64,000 bases of DNA from contig OZ038387.1 in NCBI GenBank assembly GCA_964036045.1, positions 14,508,420 through 14,572,419 of the forward strand, written 5' to 3'. Below are positions 22,129-33,350 of the stretch, in pieces (the stretch's first letter is position 1; each line of letters starts with the position of its first letter). This stretch comes from Eutreptiella sp. 'Long Island Sound 2002' (Eukaryota > Euglenozoa > Euglenophyceae > Eutreptiales > Eutreptiaceae). The position numbers and the translations under genes are program-made. The notes beneath the pieces are model-generated. The model saw only the letters and a list, made by a program, of their open reading frames with translations, ran no database searches and was not told the DNA's origin.

Positions 22129-25100
22129 CCCACAACGGGAACGGCATTCTATATGTTGAGTAGCTCTCATAGCTGCTGAATCCCGCAGAAAAAGTTGGTC
22201 TATAGTCACTGGAATAACCGCCTCCAAAGGACTGAAATCAGTGATAGTCAACCAACAAGATGGGAAACAATCCTGCCAGTGTTAAGATACGCCTGCAGTC
22301 ATTTCATTGCTCTGCTTGGCCAGGTCCCCAGATGCGTTGCCTGCGGAGTATGCGCACAGTGCACAATATGCCCTCTGTAGCGGATACCACCCAATTCTAC
22401 CAAGGTTTGCTTGGCCGCAGGGAGAAAGCCAAGGCGTGCGGTAGGGACACGGCCTTGTGCAGTATTGCACCGCCATGCTCAAGCCTGAAGTTGGTACGGC
22501 GCCTTCCTTCTTTGCTGGGAAAGACCACCAATGCAGTACGTGAGTACGTGCGCCTACGGATTGCGGAGATGTATACCATGGGATCCATGGAAGAAGTACC
22601 CTACAGAATTGCGCAACATGTGTCGTTGAGTCATGCCACAGCGTGTGCCATAGCGCTTTCTTGGCAGACAGCAGCCGCTCAAGAGCCCCATCGGAGCTCG
22701 GATCCTTGTGCATACTGTCAGCACCCCTGGCTGACAAAACGGTACCCTACCCTTTGATCCCATTGTAACTATGCAATCCTGTGTGTGTCTGTTTCCCCCT
22801 TTTGGGGGTGAAACCATATTTGGGAGGGGAGAGGCCTTTCAAGATCCAGCACGCTCCTGTGCCAAGGGGTGCCGCTTAGGGTGGGGGTGTTACATCAAAC
22901 CCCTCCCGTCCGGTTCCTGTGACCCCCCCCCTTCGCCCCCTTGCAGCACGCGAGAGGGACCCAGGTCAGCTAAGTTGAGCATCCTCTGTGGACGCCCCCC
23001 AAGGGCAAGAAGAGCCCGCCTCTGCACCCCACGCCATCCCCTGGGCAGAGGTGTCCACCCTGAGGGGGTGGTATGGTGCTGCCCCAGGGAAGCCCAACCA
23101 GCAAACCGCCCGAGCGCGGCACCCGCACCGCCGCCGGGCCTCCCGTGCCTGCAGGCCTCTGCCCATCCCGTGGCCCTGGCCTCCAGCCCACCCCCCTTCC
23201 TGCCTCGCCGCCTGGGCCTCTGCTGCACACTGCGCCCTCCCCTGCGCCGGATGGGGGACACCCCTCCTGCGAAGGCGACTGGCGCCTGCTCCATACCCCC
23301 CAGTGGGCTTCGCACCCTGGACCGCCCCCCGTCCACCACCCCTGGTGCCACCGCTGCAGCCGACCCCGCCACCCACCCTGCCTTGCAGAGCAGGCCGCCA
23401 CGCCATCCCGCCCATGACCTGCATGGTGCCGGGAGCAGCAGGGCCGTACCCCTCAGTGTCCCGCACACGGCCACATACGGGCTCCCCATGCTGCTCGCAG
23501 CGCTGCAGCATGGGAGGCCGTCACCGCTGCAGCCTCCCTCCCTGCCTTCCATCGCAGAGGCAGGGGGTGGGGGGGGCACCTGCGGCCGGGTTGCCCTCCG
23601 CCACCCCTGGTGCCCCACAGGGCTGTCGGCCTGGGGGTGGCTCGTATAAGCCCGCCCCCTCGGGTGACTCACAGGGCAGTCGGCCCCGGCGACACAAGCT
23701 GGGGCTCGTGCTCCCGGGTGCCTCGCAGGGCGATCGACCCGGATCTGGGGGGCTCTGGGATGTAAGACGGGAGGACGTTGGGAGACTTCTATCTCCCCCC
23801 CAAACGCCGGCCCTCACGCCAGGGCGCCCCCACATGTAGGACGGACGGGGGCCAGAGTCTGCAGGGTCAGGGGCATGGCAGGCGCTCCGGTCAGATCCAG
23901 TTTCCATCGTAAACGCCCTTTCACTGCAAAATGCAATCAATGCATGTCTGGGCAAAATTGATGGAGAATGGATCGGAACTCCGTCCAGTCTACACGCATA
24001 GACGCAAAGGTGTTATTCTGTAACACCCGCCAGCGCATCACCTAAATTTCTGTTCCAACGCCATCAGTCCTGAGAGACATTTGACAAGGCTGGTGGCCAT
24101 CGGCCCCCAGCAGATCCGGATCCCCGGCTCCGGAGCCCCTCGTCTTGACGAAAACCTCCGGTGGCAAGGAGCTCAGGTGACTTCCGCTCCCCCCAGTCGG
24201 TGCCCGACAGCTGTGGTCATGTGTCGCCTGCATTTGGGGGCTGTCCGGGCGCAGCGCCGCCTGCTGTCCGGCTGGGCCCTGTGGCCTTGAGCACCTTGTT
24301 GGTGTTCCGCATGGTGCCCTGCTGTAGAACGACATCCTGCCATGTGATGAAGGAGCGGGGACTGACACAATACACAGCATGGCACCCTCACATTCAGCTG
24401 CAAGATTTGGTTTGAGTTGGGGCTGCCAGCTGCCGTGAGCAAGCACGGCGCTGGCGCTGTAGGCATCCGCCCTTAAGTGAAGGGTGCTTGGCCCATGGCC
24501 TGTACAAATTTGGGCTGAGGTTGTGTGTGCAAGATGGCACGTCGGTCGCAATTGCCGCAAAAGTGCTAAGGCTGATACTGCCTGGGAAATCAGATTACGT
24601 ACATAGGGTGAGGGATGCCCCACCATTCTGACTGCGCCCCAATTATTATGGCACGGTGCATTAGGCGTCGCAGGATCAGGGTGGTCCAAAATGCCCAGCA
24701 CGAAAGACACTCGTCGACCCCACCAACCCCGCATCTCCAAAAAACCCCACAAAATTCCAATGGCCAGAAGCCGTCGTCGGTGAGGCCTGCCAACTCGCGA
24801 ATGGCAAAAGGTACAATGCCCTCACATTCGTGTCATCTCACTTTCTGGATCACAAAAGCTGCAGTCAGAAAAAAAAACGGTCAGACAGGCTGTTTGGACA
24901 AGCGCAACGCCGCAAATTCAAACCATGCTCGAATTGCAAGTTGCACCAACATGCAGCATCCAATCTGTCCGAACACATTGTACACTGCTTGCACAATGGG
25001 GTAAGGCGACTCAGAGATACAGTGCGTCTTGGCATGCAGACCGACGGACGGACGGATGGACAGTATCGATGGAGGTGCAGGCAGTGCATACGACCCGTGC

Positions 25101-26107
25101 CTTGCTTGAGGACAGCCCAGCCAGAATTTTGTTCAAGGCATACCAACCGTCCCGCTCTCGTTTCGACGTCCTATAGCAGCTCGCGCTGGGCCAACTGCGC
25201 AATGCTGTAATCCGTGTACAGTGGACGTGGGCTGATGATGAGGATCCAGAGGAAGGCGCTCGGACCACGACTGCCCATAGCGGCGTCCAGATGTTGGTGC
25301 AGGGCTTCTGGCGGCATGCTCTTTTTCGTGCAACGCGTAAAAGGGAAAAAGCAGCGCAACCCGCGTATTGTGCCCGCGGATTGCGACAGAAAGAAAGTTC
25401 GCGGCCTACGCTTCTTTTGGGTACGCGGGTCTGCACCAAAAATGAAACAAGTGGACGCGGTTTACATCGAAAAATGTGAGCGAGACATGCACCGAGGGTG
25501 CACTGCTTGCACGGTCTGCTGGGCAGTGTTCGCATGCCTGCCCACGCGCGTTCCTGGAGTCGCAACCACTCCCCCATCTGCACCTGTTTCGGAACTTGCC
25601 AACGCGGCAAAAATGAAAGTACCAATGACCGCGACTGCGGACTGCTCGTGGGCCGTGTGGCCCCTGCGCACCTCTCCAGGGACACCATCTGTCGTTTCCG
25701 AAACCAAGCGGTTGCCCCTCGCCTTGTGGTGTGTTCAGCAGGGAGGCCCCACTCAATGAGAACCCCAGCTCCCAGGCCTGCATATCCCTGAGGCTCTGAG
25801 TTCCAACACGGCGCAGGGACACGCCTCCCAACCACATCGAACAACACCATGTGGCCGCTGGGACGGGTATTGACGGGAGGCGCTCGCGCGCACTCTCCCA
25901 GCATTCCTCTGTCTCCCACCATGCTACATCCACACGGTGGGCCCCCACCTCTCAGGCTGCACAATGGTGCATGTGCATTGTCGGTGCACAACTGTCGTGC
26001 CCATTTTTCATCAGGTACACGATGGTATAGCGCTGTTGCACAACGGTCGTGGAGCATCGTGGCTCCTGGCACAATCGGGAGACCTCCACCTGAACTGCGG
26101 AAACAAG
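22128..26107. other. gene-free stretch including a GC-rich island (22.9-23.9 kb)
   Basis: From about 22900 to 23850 the sequence is very C-rich on +, and several frames on both strands stay open for 180-290 codons at once. That pattern reflects lack of stop codons rather than a gene. Around 23610-23740 three degenerate units of about 54-60 bp share 'cagggc-gtcggcc'. A (gacg)n patch lies near 25042-25058. The 442-codon minus frame at 25011-26339 overlaps the end of the IQ gene in another phase and has a Cys/Arg/Ser-rich, motif-free sequence, so I do not call it. Confidence 0.4.
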
Positions 26108-29100
26108 CTATAGCCCGGCCACACCGTAATACCCTCTGGCCTTTGTTGGCGTCACACAGGGGAGAGGCGGGGCCTGAGCTGCAGGATAGCTTCGATTGAG
26201 CTTGGCAGGGCTGTGTGTGTGGTGCAGCTTGATTGGCGGGAGGCGCTCGAGAGCTTTGGACATAAAGACAGCACTGGCCGTAGCACAGCGCTCCGCACGT
26301 TCCGCACCCGCGACCAGCAAGCTCACCGGAGAGCCGCATGCAAGCGACGGCGACCGGAGGCCCCGGGCGTTGCGCAGCTGCCGCCGGTGCTGCTCAAACG
26401 CAGCCTGGCCGTCCTGCCAGCACCGCTGGACCTCCAAGCGGGCGACTCTCTCCTTGCTCTGCAAGCCCCGCAGCTTCCACTCCGTCAGCTTGCCCAGATC
26501 GGCCTCGATCTGAGCCTGGGCAGAGGGCGACAGCTCGCCCCAGATCACGTACTCCTCCTCTACCACCGGGACGGCCGTGCGCGCCAACGCGCGCTCGCGC
26601 TCCGTCCGGCGCTGGCGCACCCACTCCGGGTTCTCTTTCCACTCTTCCTCGAGTACGCGCTGTCTGTGCTTCTCCTCCAGCGCCAGTTCCAGAGTGCGCG
26701 CCTCCATCTCCTCTCGCAGGAACTCCGCCTGCTCTTCCGCCTCCATATGCAACACCACCTGCCTGTTCAAGAGGTTATCCGCGTGGTCGTGGTCGTCGTC
26801 ATCCCAGTACTCGCCGTCCGTGTCGTAGTCGTCCTTGCCTCCATACACAGGACCGTTGGACCGCTGCACGTCCGCACCCAGCGATCGCGGCAGCTTCGCA
26901 CTGCCGTCCAAGCCGAGCACCGGGGCGTTGAACTGCCCCACGTCCTTGTTCACAGGGCGCCACACCTTCGTACTCCCGTTCACGCCAAAGCGTGTGTTCC
27001 GGGTCCCGCGATGGAGGCTGGCCTTCGGGGGGGAGCATATCTTGCTCCACGCCTCCGAATGCAGGCTCAGGATCGCCACCCACGCGCGACCCTCCGTCGC
27101 CTGGAGGTCACGGCGTCGAATGCCCTCGTACTTCGTGTTCAGCTCCAGCACGTCCTGCAGCTCCTCCCTTAAAGCCTTTAGCTGGCGGCTGTGGTACTCG
27201 CGCCACACCCTCTGTATCGTTTGCACAGCGCCACGAAAGTTCTCGTTCCTCACCTCATTCATCATACGCTGGTGGCGACGCCTCACTAACAGTTGGCGCT
27301 GCTGCCGGGCGTAATGCAGCTTGTAGTTCCGCTGGATGATCTTGCAGGCCCGGAGGCGCCTGTCGAGCTTCATCCGTGCGATTGGGTCCGAGGGGCGAGG
27401 CATCGCTGGATAGAACGTGAGCTTCGCTTCGGTGGCCGCGCGCACCCTCTCGCGCATCCGCCGCAAAGCACCCTCTCCATCCTGTTGGATCTGCAGACGC
27501 ATCGCCTTCTCCTCGAAACATAAGTCATTGATCAGAGACACGAGGTGTGCCTTGGCCGCCTGACTCTCGGACTGCTTCTGAAGGCGAGCTCCGTGTGCCT
27601 CTCGGAACCACACTCTGGCTATGTGCCGCCGGAGCATGGCTTGGATCCGGATGGCCTGGTCATGCAGCAGATCCTCACGCTGCTGCTGTTGCATCTCACG
27701 CTGCCGCTGAACACGAAGGGCCTGGCACCGCTGGCGTGCACACCACGACTTCCAGGCAAGTTGCACCAAGAGTGCCTTTCTGGATTGAAATCGCTGATGA
27801 GCAAGCCCAATTGCTTTGCTGTGGTATTCCTCGACTGCCGCCAGCTGCTCCCGGTCGCGCATCTCCCGTTCCGCCAGTTCCAGCTTCTCCCAGCCTTCCA
27901 CCGCAGCCAACGCGGCCTCTCTTTCGGCTTGCATCTCAGCGTCGCCGCGGCGCCAGGATTCCTCGATGGCCAGATCCAGCATCCCACGCTCCGCAACCGC
28001 ACGCTCGCGAGCCCTCCGCCGGGCCTCGAGCATCGCATGCACCTCAGCCCGGGCCTGACCTCCGCGCCACATCCGTTGGATTTGTATGCTCGCCTCAGCT
28101 CGCCTGCCTTGGACATGCAGCCCTGCGAATGTCCAAGCGCGCCGGCGCTCCGGCACCTCTTCCCGCTCTATCTCTTGGCGCTCCAGGCGCTCAATCGCAA
28201 ACAACCGCAAATGCACCTCTTCATCGCATGGCTCCAACACTGCTTCGCGCTGGATGCGTGCGGCCTGCACGAGTTGAAGAACTGGAGCCAGGGTATCCGC
28301 AGCCTCACGTCTTTCTGCGACGAGGCGGGATTGTGTAAACAGCGAACGGCGGCGCTCAAGCTCATAGCGTGCAACAGCACACCGCCAACCGCATTGAATC
28401 ATCCGCGCCATACTCTCCTCGTGAGCTGTAGGTATCTCGCTTGCTTCCGGTGCGCGCGCTGTCGCAAGTTTCACTTGAAGCTTGGCTTGTGCACCTCCAT
28501 GCGTCGCAGTCCGCCGTTCTCGACGTACTGTGGCATCGCGCCACGCGGATTGGATTACTCGCACCATCGCCTCAGCCACGTTGCGGTCTCCAGTGCTGTG
28601 AGCCGGCGGTCCATCTTCGGCAGCTTTAGCAGCCTTGCGCCGCGCGACCTCATGGCGTGCAACAGCACACCGCCAACCGCATTGAATCATCCGCGCCATA
28701 TTCTCCTCGTGAGCTGTAGGTATCTCGCTTGCTTCCGGTGCGCGCGCTGTCGCAAGTTTCACTTGAAGCTTGGCTTGTGCACCTCCATGCGTCGCAGTCC
28801 GCCGTTCTCGACGTACTGTGGCATCGCGCCACGCGGATTGGATTACTCGCACCATCGCCTCGGCCACCGTGCGGTGTTCCCGTGCGTCATGGTGTTCTGC
28901 CGCCGGCGGGTGCTCTTGGGCAGCTTTGGCGGCCTTCCGGCACTCGAGCTCGTGGCGTGCAACAGCACAACGCCAACCACATTGGATGACCCGCGCCATG
29001 TTTTCTTCGTAAGCACTTGGTGCGGCGTCCGATGTATCTCCAGGTGAGCGTGCTGTTGCAAGCTTTGTTTGGAGCTTCGCGTGGGCACCCCCGTGTGTAG

Positions 29101-29230
29101 CGGTCCGGCGGTCCCGACGCACAGCTGCATCACGCCACGCGGCTTGAATCACTCGGACCATACCTTCCGCTATTGTGGCGGCTTTCCCCGACACGTCCAT
29201 CGGACAACTTTCGTCGGTAGAATTGTCCAT
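26108..29230 (-). CDS. large IQ-motif, coiled-coil protein (calmodulin-binding type)
   Basis: The frame is 1062 codons from an upstream GTG. I place the start at the first ATG, 29230 (MDNSTDES), giving about 1040 aa. About eleven IQ motifs are visible (for example VIQAAWRDAAVRR, VIQCGWRCAVARHE, IQRMWRGGQARAE, IQAMLRRHIARV, IIQRNYKLHYARQQ). The first six are paired in three modules of about 96 aa, and the middle is long charged helix. A D-rich patch (DDYDTDGEYWDDDDHDH) precedes a last E/R-rich helical region, and the C-terminus is basic and Pro-rich. IQ motifs bind calmodulin or related EF-hand proteins; such arrays occur in cytoskeletal and ciliary proteins. No motor domain is present. It is intronless here. 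TAG stop. Specific function unknown. Confidence 0.8.
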   Translation of the reverse strand: MDNSTDESCPMDVSGKAATIAEGMVRVIQAAWRDAAVRRDRRTATHGGAHAKLQTKLATARSPGDTSDAAPSAYEENMARVIQCGWRCAVARHELECRKAAKAAQEHPPAAEHHDAREHRTVAEAMVRVIQSAWRDATVRRERRTATHGGAQAKLQVKLATARAPEASEIPTAHEENMARMIQCGWRCAVARHEVARRKAAKAAEDGPPAHSTGDRNVAEAMVRVIQSAWRDATVRRERRTATHGGAQAKLQVKLATARAPEASEIPTAHEESMARMIQCGWRCAVARYELERRRSLFTQSRLVAERREAADTLAPVLQLVQAARIQREAVLEPCDEEVHLRLFAIERLERQEIEREEVPERRRAWTFAGLHVQGRRAEASIQIQRMWRGGQARAEVHAMLEARRRARERAVAERGMLDLAIEESWRRGDAEMQAEREAALAAVEGWEKLELAEREMRDREQLAAVEEYHSKAIGLAHQRFQSRKALLVQLAWKSWCARQRCQALRVQRQREMQQQQREDLLHDQAIRIQAMLRRHIARVWFREAHGARLQKQSESQAAKAHLVSLINDLCFEEKAMRLQIQQDGEGALRRMRERVRAATEAKLTFYPAMPRPSDPIARMKLDRRLRACKIIQRNYKLHYARQQRQLLVRRRHQRMMNEVRNENFRGAVQTIQRVWREYHSRQLKALREELQDVLELNTKYEGIRRRDLQATEGRAWVAILSLHSEAWSKICSPPKASLHRGTRNTRFGVNGSTKVWRPVNKDVGQFNAPVLGLDGSAKLPRSLGADVQRSNGPVYGGKDDYDTDGEYWDDDDHDHADNLLNRQVVLHMEAEEQAEFLREEMEARTLELALEEKHRQRVLEEEWKENPEWVRQRRTERERALARTAVPVVEEEYVIWGELSPSAQAQIEADLGKLTEWKLRGLQSKERVARLEVQRCWQDGQAAFEQHRRQLRNARGLRSPSLACGSPVSLLVAGAERAERCATASAVFMSKALERLPPIKLHHTHSPAKLNRSYPAAQAPPLPCVTPTKARGYYGVAGL
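28349..28928 (-). repeat. 288-bp intragenic tandem duplication in IQ gene
   Basis: The segment starting near 28361 recurs near-identically 288 bp (96 codons) further on, starting near 28649. A more diverged third module lies at about 28937-29160. Each unit encodes two IQ motifs plus a short linker (ATHGGAQAKLQVKLATARAPEAS). The near identity indicates very recent duplication or gene conversion. Confidence 0.88.
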
Positions 29231-29900
29231 CACGTCATGTGATGGAAACAAAGCTGCAATACGGAGGAGGATGGTGGGGCCCAAAGTTGGAAACACTGCG
29301 TTGAGAAATGCACGTAAACCAACGAGAGAAATTTGAAACCATGACCCTTCAATTCTCGAGATGGGATGGAGTTAACCTTGACGGGCCACCATGTGTAGAG
29401 AGTTCTCCATCGAATTGGCCATCAAATAGATGGAGGCGAATTTTCGGGACGATGATCGTCAGATGAATCTCGCGGTCCATCTAACATTTATCGGCCTGAA
29501 AACAGCTAGTCATTGTTAGATGGGAACACTTATCTTCCTGAAATCATGAAAGCACACAACACCACTCACAATGTTGTTGAACCATTTGAACCACCTTTGC
29601 AACTTCATTTGTAGCCACCATTGTCAATGGCAAGCATGAGCCCACCCAAAAGTAAAGGGCCCTGGTTCCGTTTCCTCAATCCACTTAGTGATTCGGTGCA
29701 ACTAGGTAAACAAGCTGGGTGTGGAATGGCCTTGGCCGATGCCTACGAACCCCCCCCCCTTTGTACTGAAAAATTAAGCTTGTGCATGTGCAATTTTTGG
29801 GGGCCTTGGGAACCAAAATGTGTTCTTTTAGATCCCACAGGTAGGGATAACATGGAACTTTGTTAGGTAGTGTAATGTGTGGGGATTTGGTGTGTGACAC
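29231..29900. other. intergenic, nothing recognised
   Basis: This is upstream of the IQ gene. No TATA box or other promoter motif could be assigned with confidence and no coding frame is seen. Confidence 0.4.
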
Positions 29901-30065
29901 TGAGGGACCAATGAAAACCCTTGAGGGACCAATGAAAACCCTTGAGGGACCAATGAAAACCACTAAGGGACCAATGAAAACCACTGAGGGACCGGTGAAA
30001 ACCACTAACGGACCAATGAAAACCACTGAGGGACCAATGAAAACCACTGAGGGACCAATGAAAAA
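29901..30065. repeat. 21-bp minisatellite, about 8 units
   Basis: Tandem units of tgagggaccaatgaaaaccac with substitutions (ctaagg, ctaacgg, ggtgaaaa). Confidence 0.9.
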
Positions 30066-30169
30066 AGCACTCAGGACATTCTATTTTGTCATTTGCAATG
30101 TATCCCAGGAATAGATGAGGACAAGTTAGTACAAGCAATCTAGATATCATCCAATCTATATGCAATTTA

Positions 30170-30789
30170 CGGTAAAATGTCCAATAATGTCCCGGACAAA
30201 ATCAAGCCATTCGGGACATTACGAGACTTCGGTGCCGGCCATTTGGGACATTATGAGACTTTCCTATATGGGCACCGTTTGGGACCATTCGGGACATTAC
30301 GAGACTTTTTCCTGGGACATTACAATACTTTGTGGAAAATTTTTCTTCAGGCGCTTCGCGCCCCCCCCCCTTCAAACTTCCAAAATTTTTCTTTGGGTGC
30401 TTCGCGCCCCCCCCCCCCCCTACTTGAAAATTTTTCTTCTTTTCCAATCAAAAATTTGACGCAGAACTGTGCTCAGCGATCGCTCGGATCGCTCGCCCAT
30501 CGCTGCCCAGGCCGATCCCTGCTGAAAATCGGCATTGGCGAGTGCATAACTCCCCATCTTCCCGTGCGATGATCGGAATTGAACCCAGGTGTACCAAGTC
30601 GTACCCCAGCGCGCTTGCCTTAAGGGTACTCCCTCTCAACAAAACGCGCAAAAACCAAAAGTGCAAAAATTCATTTGGGGCATCAGAAGACTTGTCCCAA
30701 GACTTCAAAATCGTAAGTCTTGGAACATTATCCAGACCATTTGGGACATTAAGAGAGTTTTTTCTGGGACATTATTGGACATTTTACTG
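30170..30789. mobile_element. Tc1/mariner-like MITE
   Basis: The left end starts CGGTAAAATGTCCAATAATG and the right end is its inverse, starting CAGTAAAATGTCC on the minus strand: a 24-bp TIR with one mismatch. Both ends are flanked by TA (30168-30169, 30790-30791), the usual Tc1/mariner duplication. Subterminal copies of 'gggacattacgagact' lie inside the left end (about 30212, 30246, 30291) and related ones near the right. The interior has no transposase frame, but it has two C-run units near 30345-30420 and a tRNA-like T-arm sequence. Non-autonomous. Confidence 0.75.
30560..30650 (-). other. tRNA-like sequence inside MITE (uncertain)
   Basis: The minus strand has GGGTTCAATTCC, a good Pol III B-box/T-arm core (plus 30570-30581). 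The segment upstream on that strand does not fold convincingly into a D-arm and acceptor stem, so I do not call a tRNA gene. Confidence 0.25.
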
Positions 30790-31215
30790 TAACAAGCGGA
30801 TCGTTAAATTGTCAGTACTCGGCTGGAATTCGACAACCGCGGCTTTAGATCCATGACCACGGCTCGAATCTGACAAATCTGCACAGCCGAATCTGCTGAA
30901 TCTGCTCAAGAGGTCGACTCTGCACAATGGGGTCCCCAATGGTCACCTGCTTCAACGCCCCCCCTCAGGGTCCGAAAACGCGCAACCAAACGGCACTTTT
31001 TTCTTTCGAGGAAAAGGGCCCTAAAACAGCCCCCCCGGGACCATTCGGGTCTCTATGGGTCTAAAATGGTTGTACGGGGTAGGTGGGGGGCTATTTGCGG
31101 ACCAAAATTTGGAGCACCGGGGGGGTCAAGTGGGGGTCTCTGAGGTCCTAAAACAGGGCTGAAACAGGGCAGAAAATGGGTCACACGGTGTGCATAGCCA
31201 CATGGATGATGTGCT
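30790..31215. other. nothing recognised
   Basis: No coding frame or structured element seen. C- and G-rich patches only. Confidence 0.4.
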
Positions 31216-31620
31216 TCATTGTCCATATAGTTCCTCAAATTGCCTCATCAGGGCCTCCTTGGTCCCATTGCGGCGTAGAAGGTCAGAAATGTGAGGGTTA
31301 GACTGTTGCCATGTCACCACCGCCCCCTTGAGAACCTCCACAGTCAACTTCTCTACTCAACCAGAAACCAAGTCATCACTTTGCAAGAAAGCAAGGAGAT
31401 TCCCCTCTCTATCCCTTTTCTCTTGTGACTCCATGGCTTTTACCCTCCTTTTCAAAAGTTCAGTCAGTTTGTACTTCGCAAAGGACTTGAAGGTTAGGTC
31501 CTTTTCCTCAAACCGCCGTCTCGCGGTCTCACGCACAGCAGAGAGTAGGTCAGGGTTATCTATGATGTGAGGCGTGTAGGAGGACCGCTTTACTCTCACG
31601 TAGGCCTCCGCATAGACCAT
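31216..31620 (-). pseudogene. small ORF of unknown family, broken by in-frame TGA
   Basis: An ATG at 31620 opens 87 codons with protein-like composition (KRSSYTPHIIDNPDLLSAV... then an Arg/Lys/Glu-rich helix). A TGA follows after LVSG. The same phase continues, still protein-like (VEKLTVEVLKGAVVTWQQ..., ending EELYGQ), to a TGA at 31216-31218. The sequence resembles no family I know. It may be a decayed gene, part of a mobile element, or a case where the TGA sits in an unrecognised intron. Confidence 0.45.
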
Positions 31621-31897
31621 TCTCGTAATGGTCGTAACTCAGCTGTTCCCTATGCGACAGACGTCTTCGCGGCGGTGACGGTATGCAGACTGCGGCCCTA
31701 GCAGACTGCGAAAGACTGCGCACGAACAGGCGACACGCGCATTTACGACAACCGAAAAAACGACTGCGACTGATCTACTGCAACTGATCTTCTGCTAAAA
31801 GGCGACAAGGATGTTTTGAACCGTTCTGCAGCCCAAATTTATAAAATAATTGCATTATTTTATCGCCAGATAAGGGAACGATACCTTACTGGTAAAT
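31621..31897. other. upstream region of small ORF, nothing recognised
   Basis: This contains several gcagtctg-type short repeats (31676-31775) but no gene. Confidence 0.35.
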
Positions 31898-33050
31898 CCA
31901 CTCCCTCCTACTCATTTTCAACTCCCTCCTACTCATTTTCAACTCCCCCCTGCTCATTTTCAACTCCCTCCAAGTCAAAATCCACTCCCTCCTACTCATT
32001 TTCAACTCCCCCCTGCTCATTTTCAACTCCCTCCAAGTGAAAATCCACTCCCTCCTACTCATTTTCAACTCCCTCCTACTCATTTTCAACTCCCCCCTGC
32101 TCATTTTCAACTCCCTCCAAGTCAAAATCCACTCCCTCCTACTCATTTTCAACCCCCCCCTGCTCATTTTCAACTCCCTCCAAGTGAAAATCCACTCCCT
32201 CCTACTCATTTTCAACTCCCTCCTACTCATTTTCACCTCCCCCCTGCTCATTTTCAACTCCCTCCAAGTGAAAATCCACTCCCTCCTACTCATTTTCAAC
32301 TCCCTCCTACTCATTTTCAACTCCCTCCAAGTGAAAATCCACTCCCTCCTACTCATTTTCAACTCCCTCCTACTCATTTTCAACTCCCTCCAAGTGAAAA
32401 TCCACTCCCTCCTACTCATTTTCAACTCCCTCCTACTCATTTTCAACCCCCCCCTGCTCATTTTCAACTCCCTCCAAGTGAAAATCCACTCCCTCCTACT
32501 CATTTTCAACTCCCTCCTACTCATTTTCAACTCCCCCCTGCTCATTTTCAACTCCCTCCAAGTCAAAATCCACTCCCTCCTACTCATTTTCAACTCCCCC
32601 CTGCTCATTTTCAACTCCCTCCAAGTGAAAATCCACTCCCTCCTACTCATTTTCAACTCCCTGCTGCTCATTTTCAACTCCCCCCTGCTCATTTTCAACC
32701 CCCTCCAAGTGAAAATCCACTCCCCCCTGCTCATTTTCAACTCCCTGCTGCTCATTTTCAACTCCCTCCAAGTGAAAATCCACTCCCTCCTACTCATTTT
32801 CAACTCCCTGCTGCTCATTTTCAACTCCCCCCTGCTCATTTTCAACCCCCTCCAAGTGAAAATCCACTCCCCCCTGCTCATTTTCAACTCCCTGCTGCTC
32901 ATTTTCAACTCCCTCCAAGTGAAAATCCACTCCCCCCTGCTCATTTTCATCTCCCTGCTGCTCATTTTCAACTCTCCCCTGCTCATTTTCAACTCCCTCC
33001 AAGTGAAAATCCACTCCCTCCTACTCATTTTCAACTCCCTCCTACTCACA
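31898..33050. repeat. 1.15-kb minisatellite of 21-bp-based units
   Basis: The basic unit is about 21 bp (ctcattttcaactccctccta with ccc/ctg variants). Units group into higher-order blocks punctuated by ccaagtgaaaatccactccc. Because the unit is a multiple of three, both strands stay open for hundreds of codons (LLLIFNS-type on +, RELKMSRGE-type on -). These frames are products of the repeat, not genes. Confidence 0.93.
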
Positions 33051-33350
33051 CACAAGTGTCCCCCCACCGATCCAACCATCGACTTGCACACTATTGTTGT
33101 CACTGGAAATTCCGTCCCTCACCTGCCCTTGCACACTTGGCACGAAGAAAGCATTGTTCCATCTTTTTTTGTGCAATGTGCAAAAGAATGTGTAAAACAA
33201 TGTGCAAGAGATGTGCTTCCCGATGATGAAAGTAGTATACATTGTGGAGCCGTAGCTCAAAACTGGGGGCCATGGAGGCATAACCCAACCTTACACAGGC
33301 GAACGGTGAAGGCATGGAACATAAACTCAGACTTGAAATTTGAAATGTCC

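Noticed and set aside
22771-23955. Several 180-290-codon frames on both strands of the GC-rich island
   Set aside because: Simultaneously open frames in overlapping phases reflect base composition. None has a recognisable motif or splice pattern.
25011-26339. 442-codon minus frame after the IQ gene
   Set aside because: It overlaps the IQ gene in a different phase, is Cys/Arg/Ser-rich without motifs and starts inside the IQ coding region. It is treated as chance.
26213-29047. Plus-strand frames of 263-500 codons opposite the IQ gene
   Set aside because: They are antisense shadows of the IQ coding sequence; their repeats mirror the 288-bp duplication.
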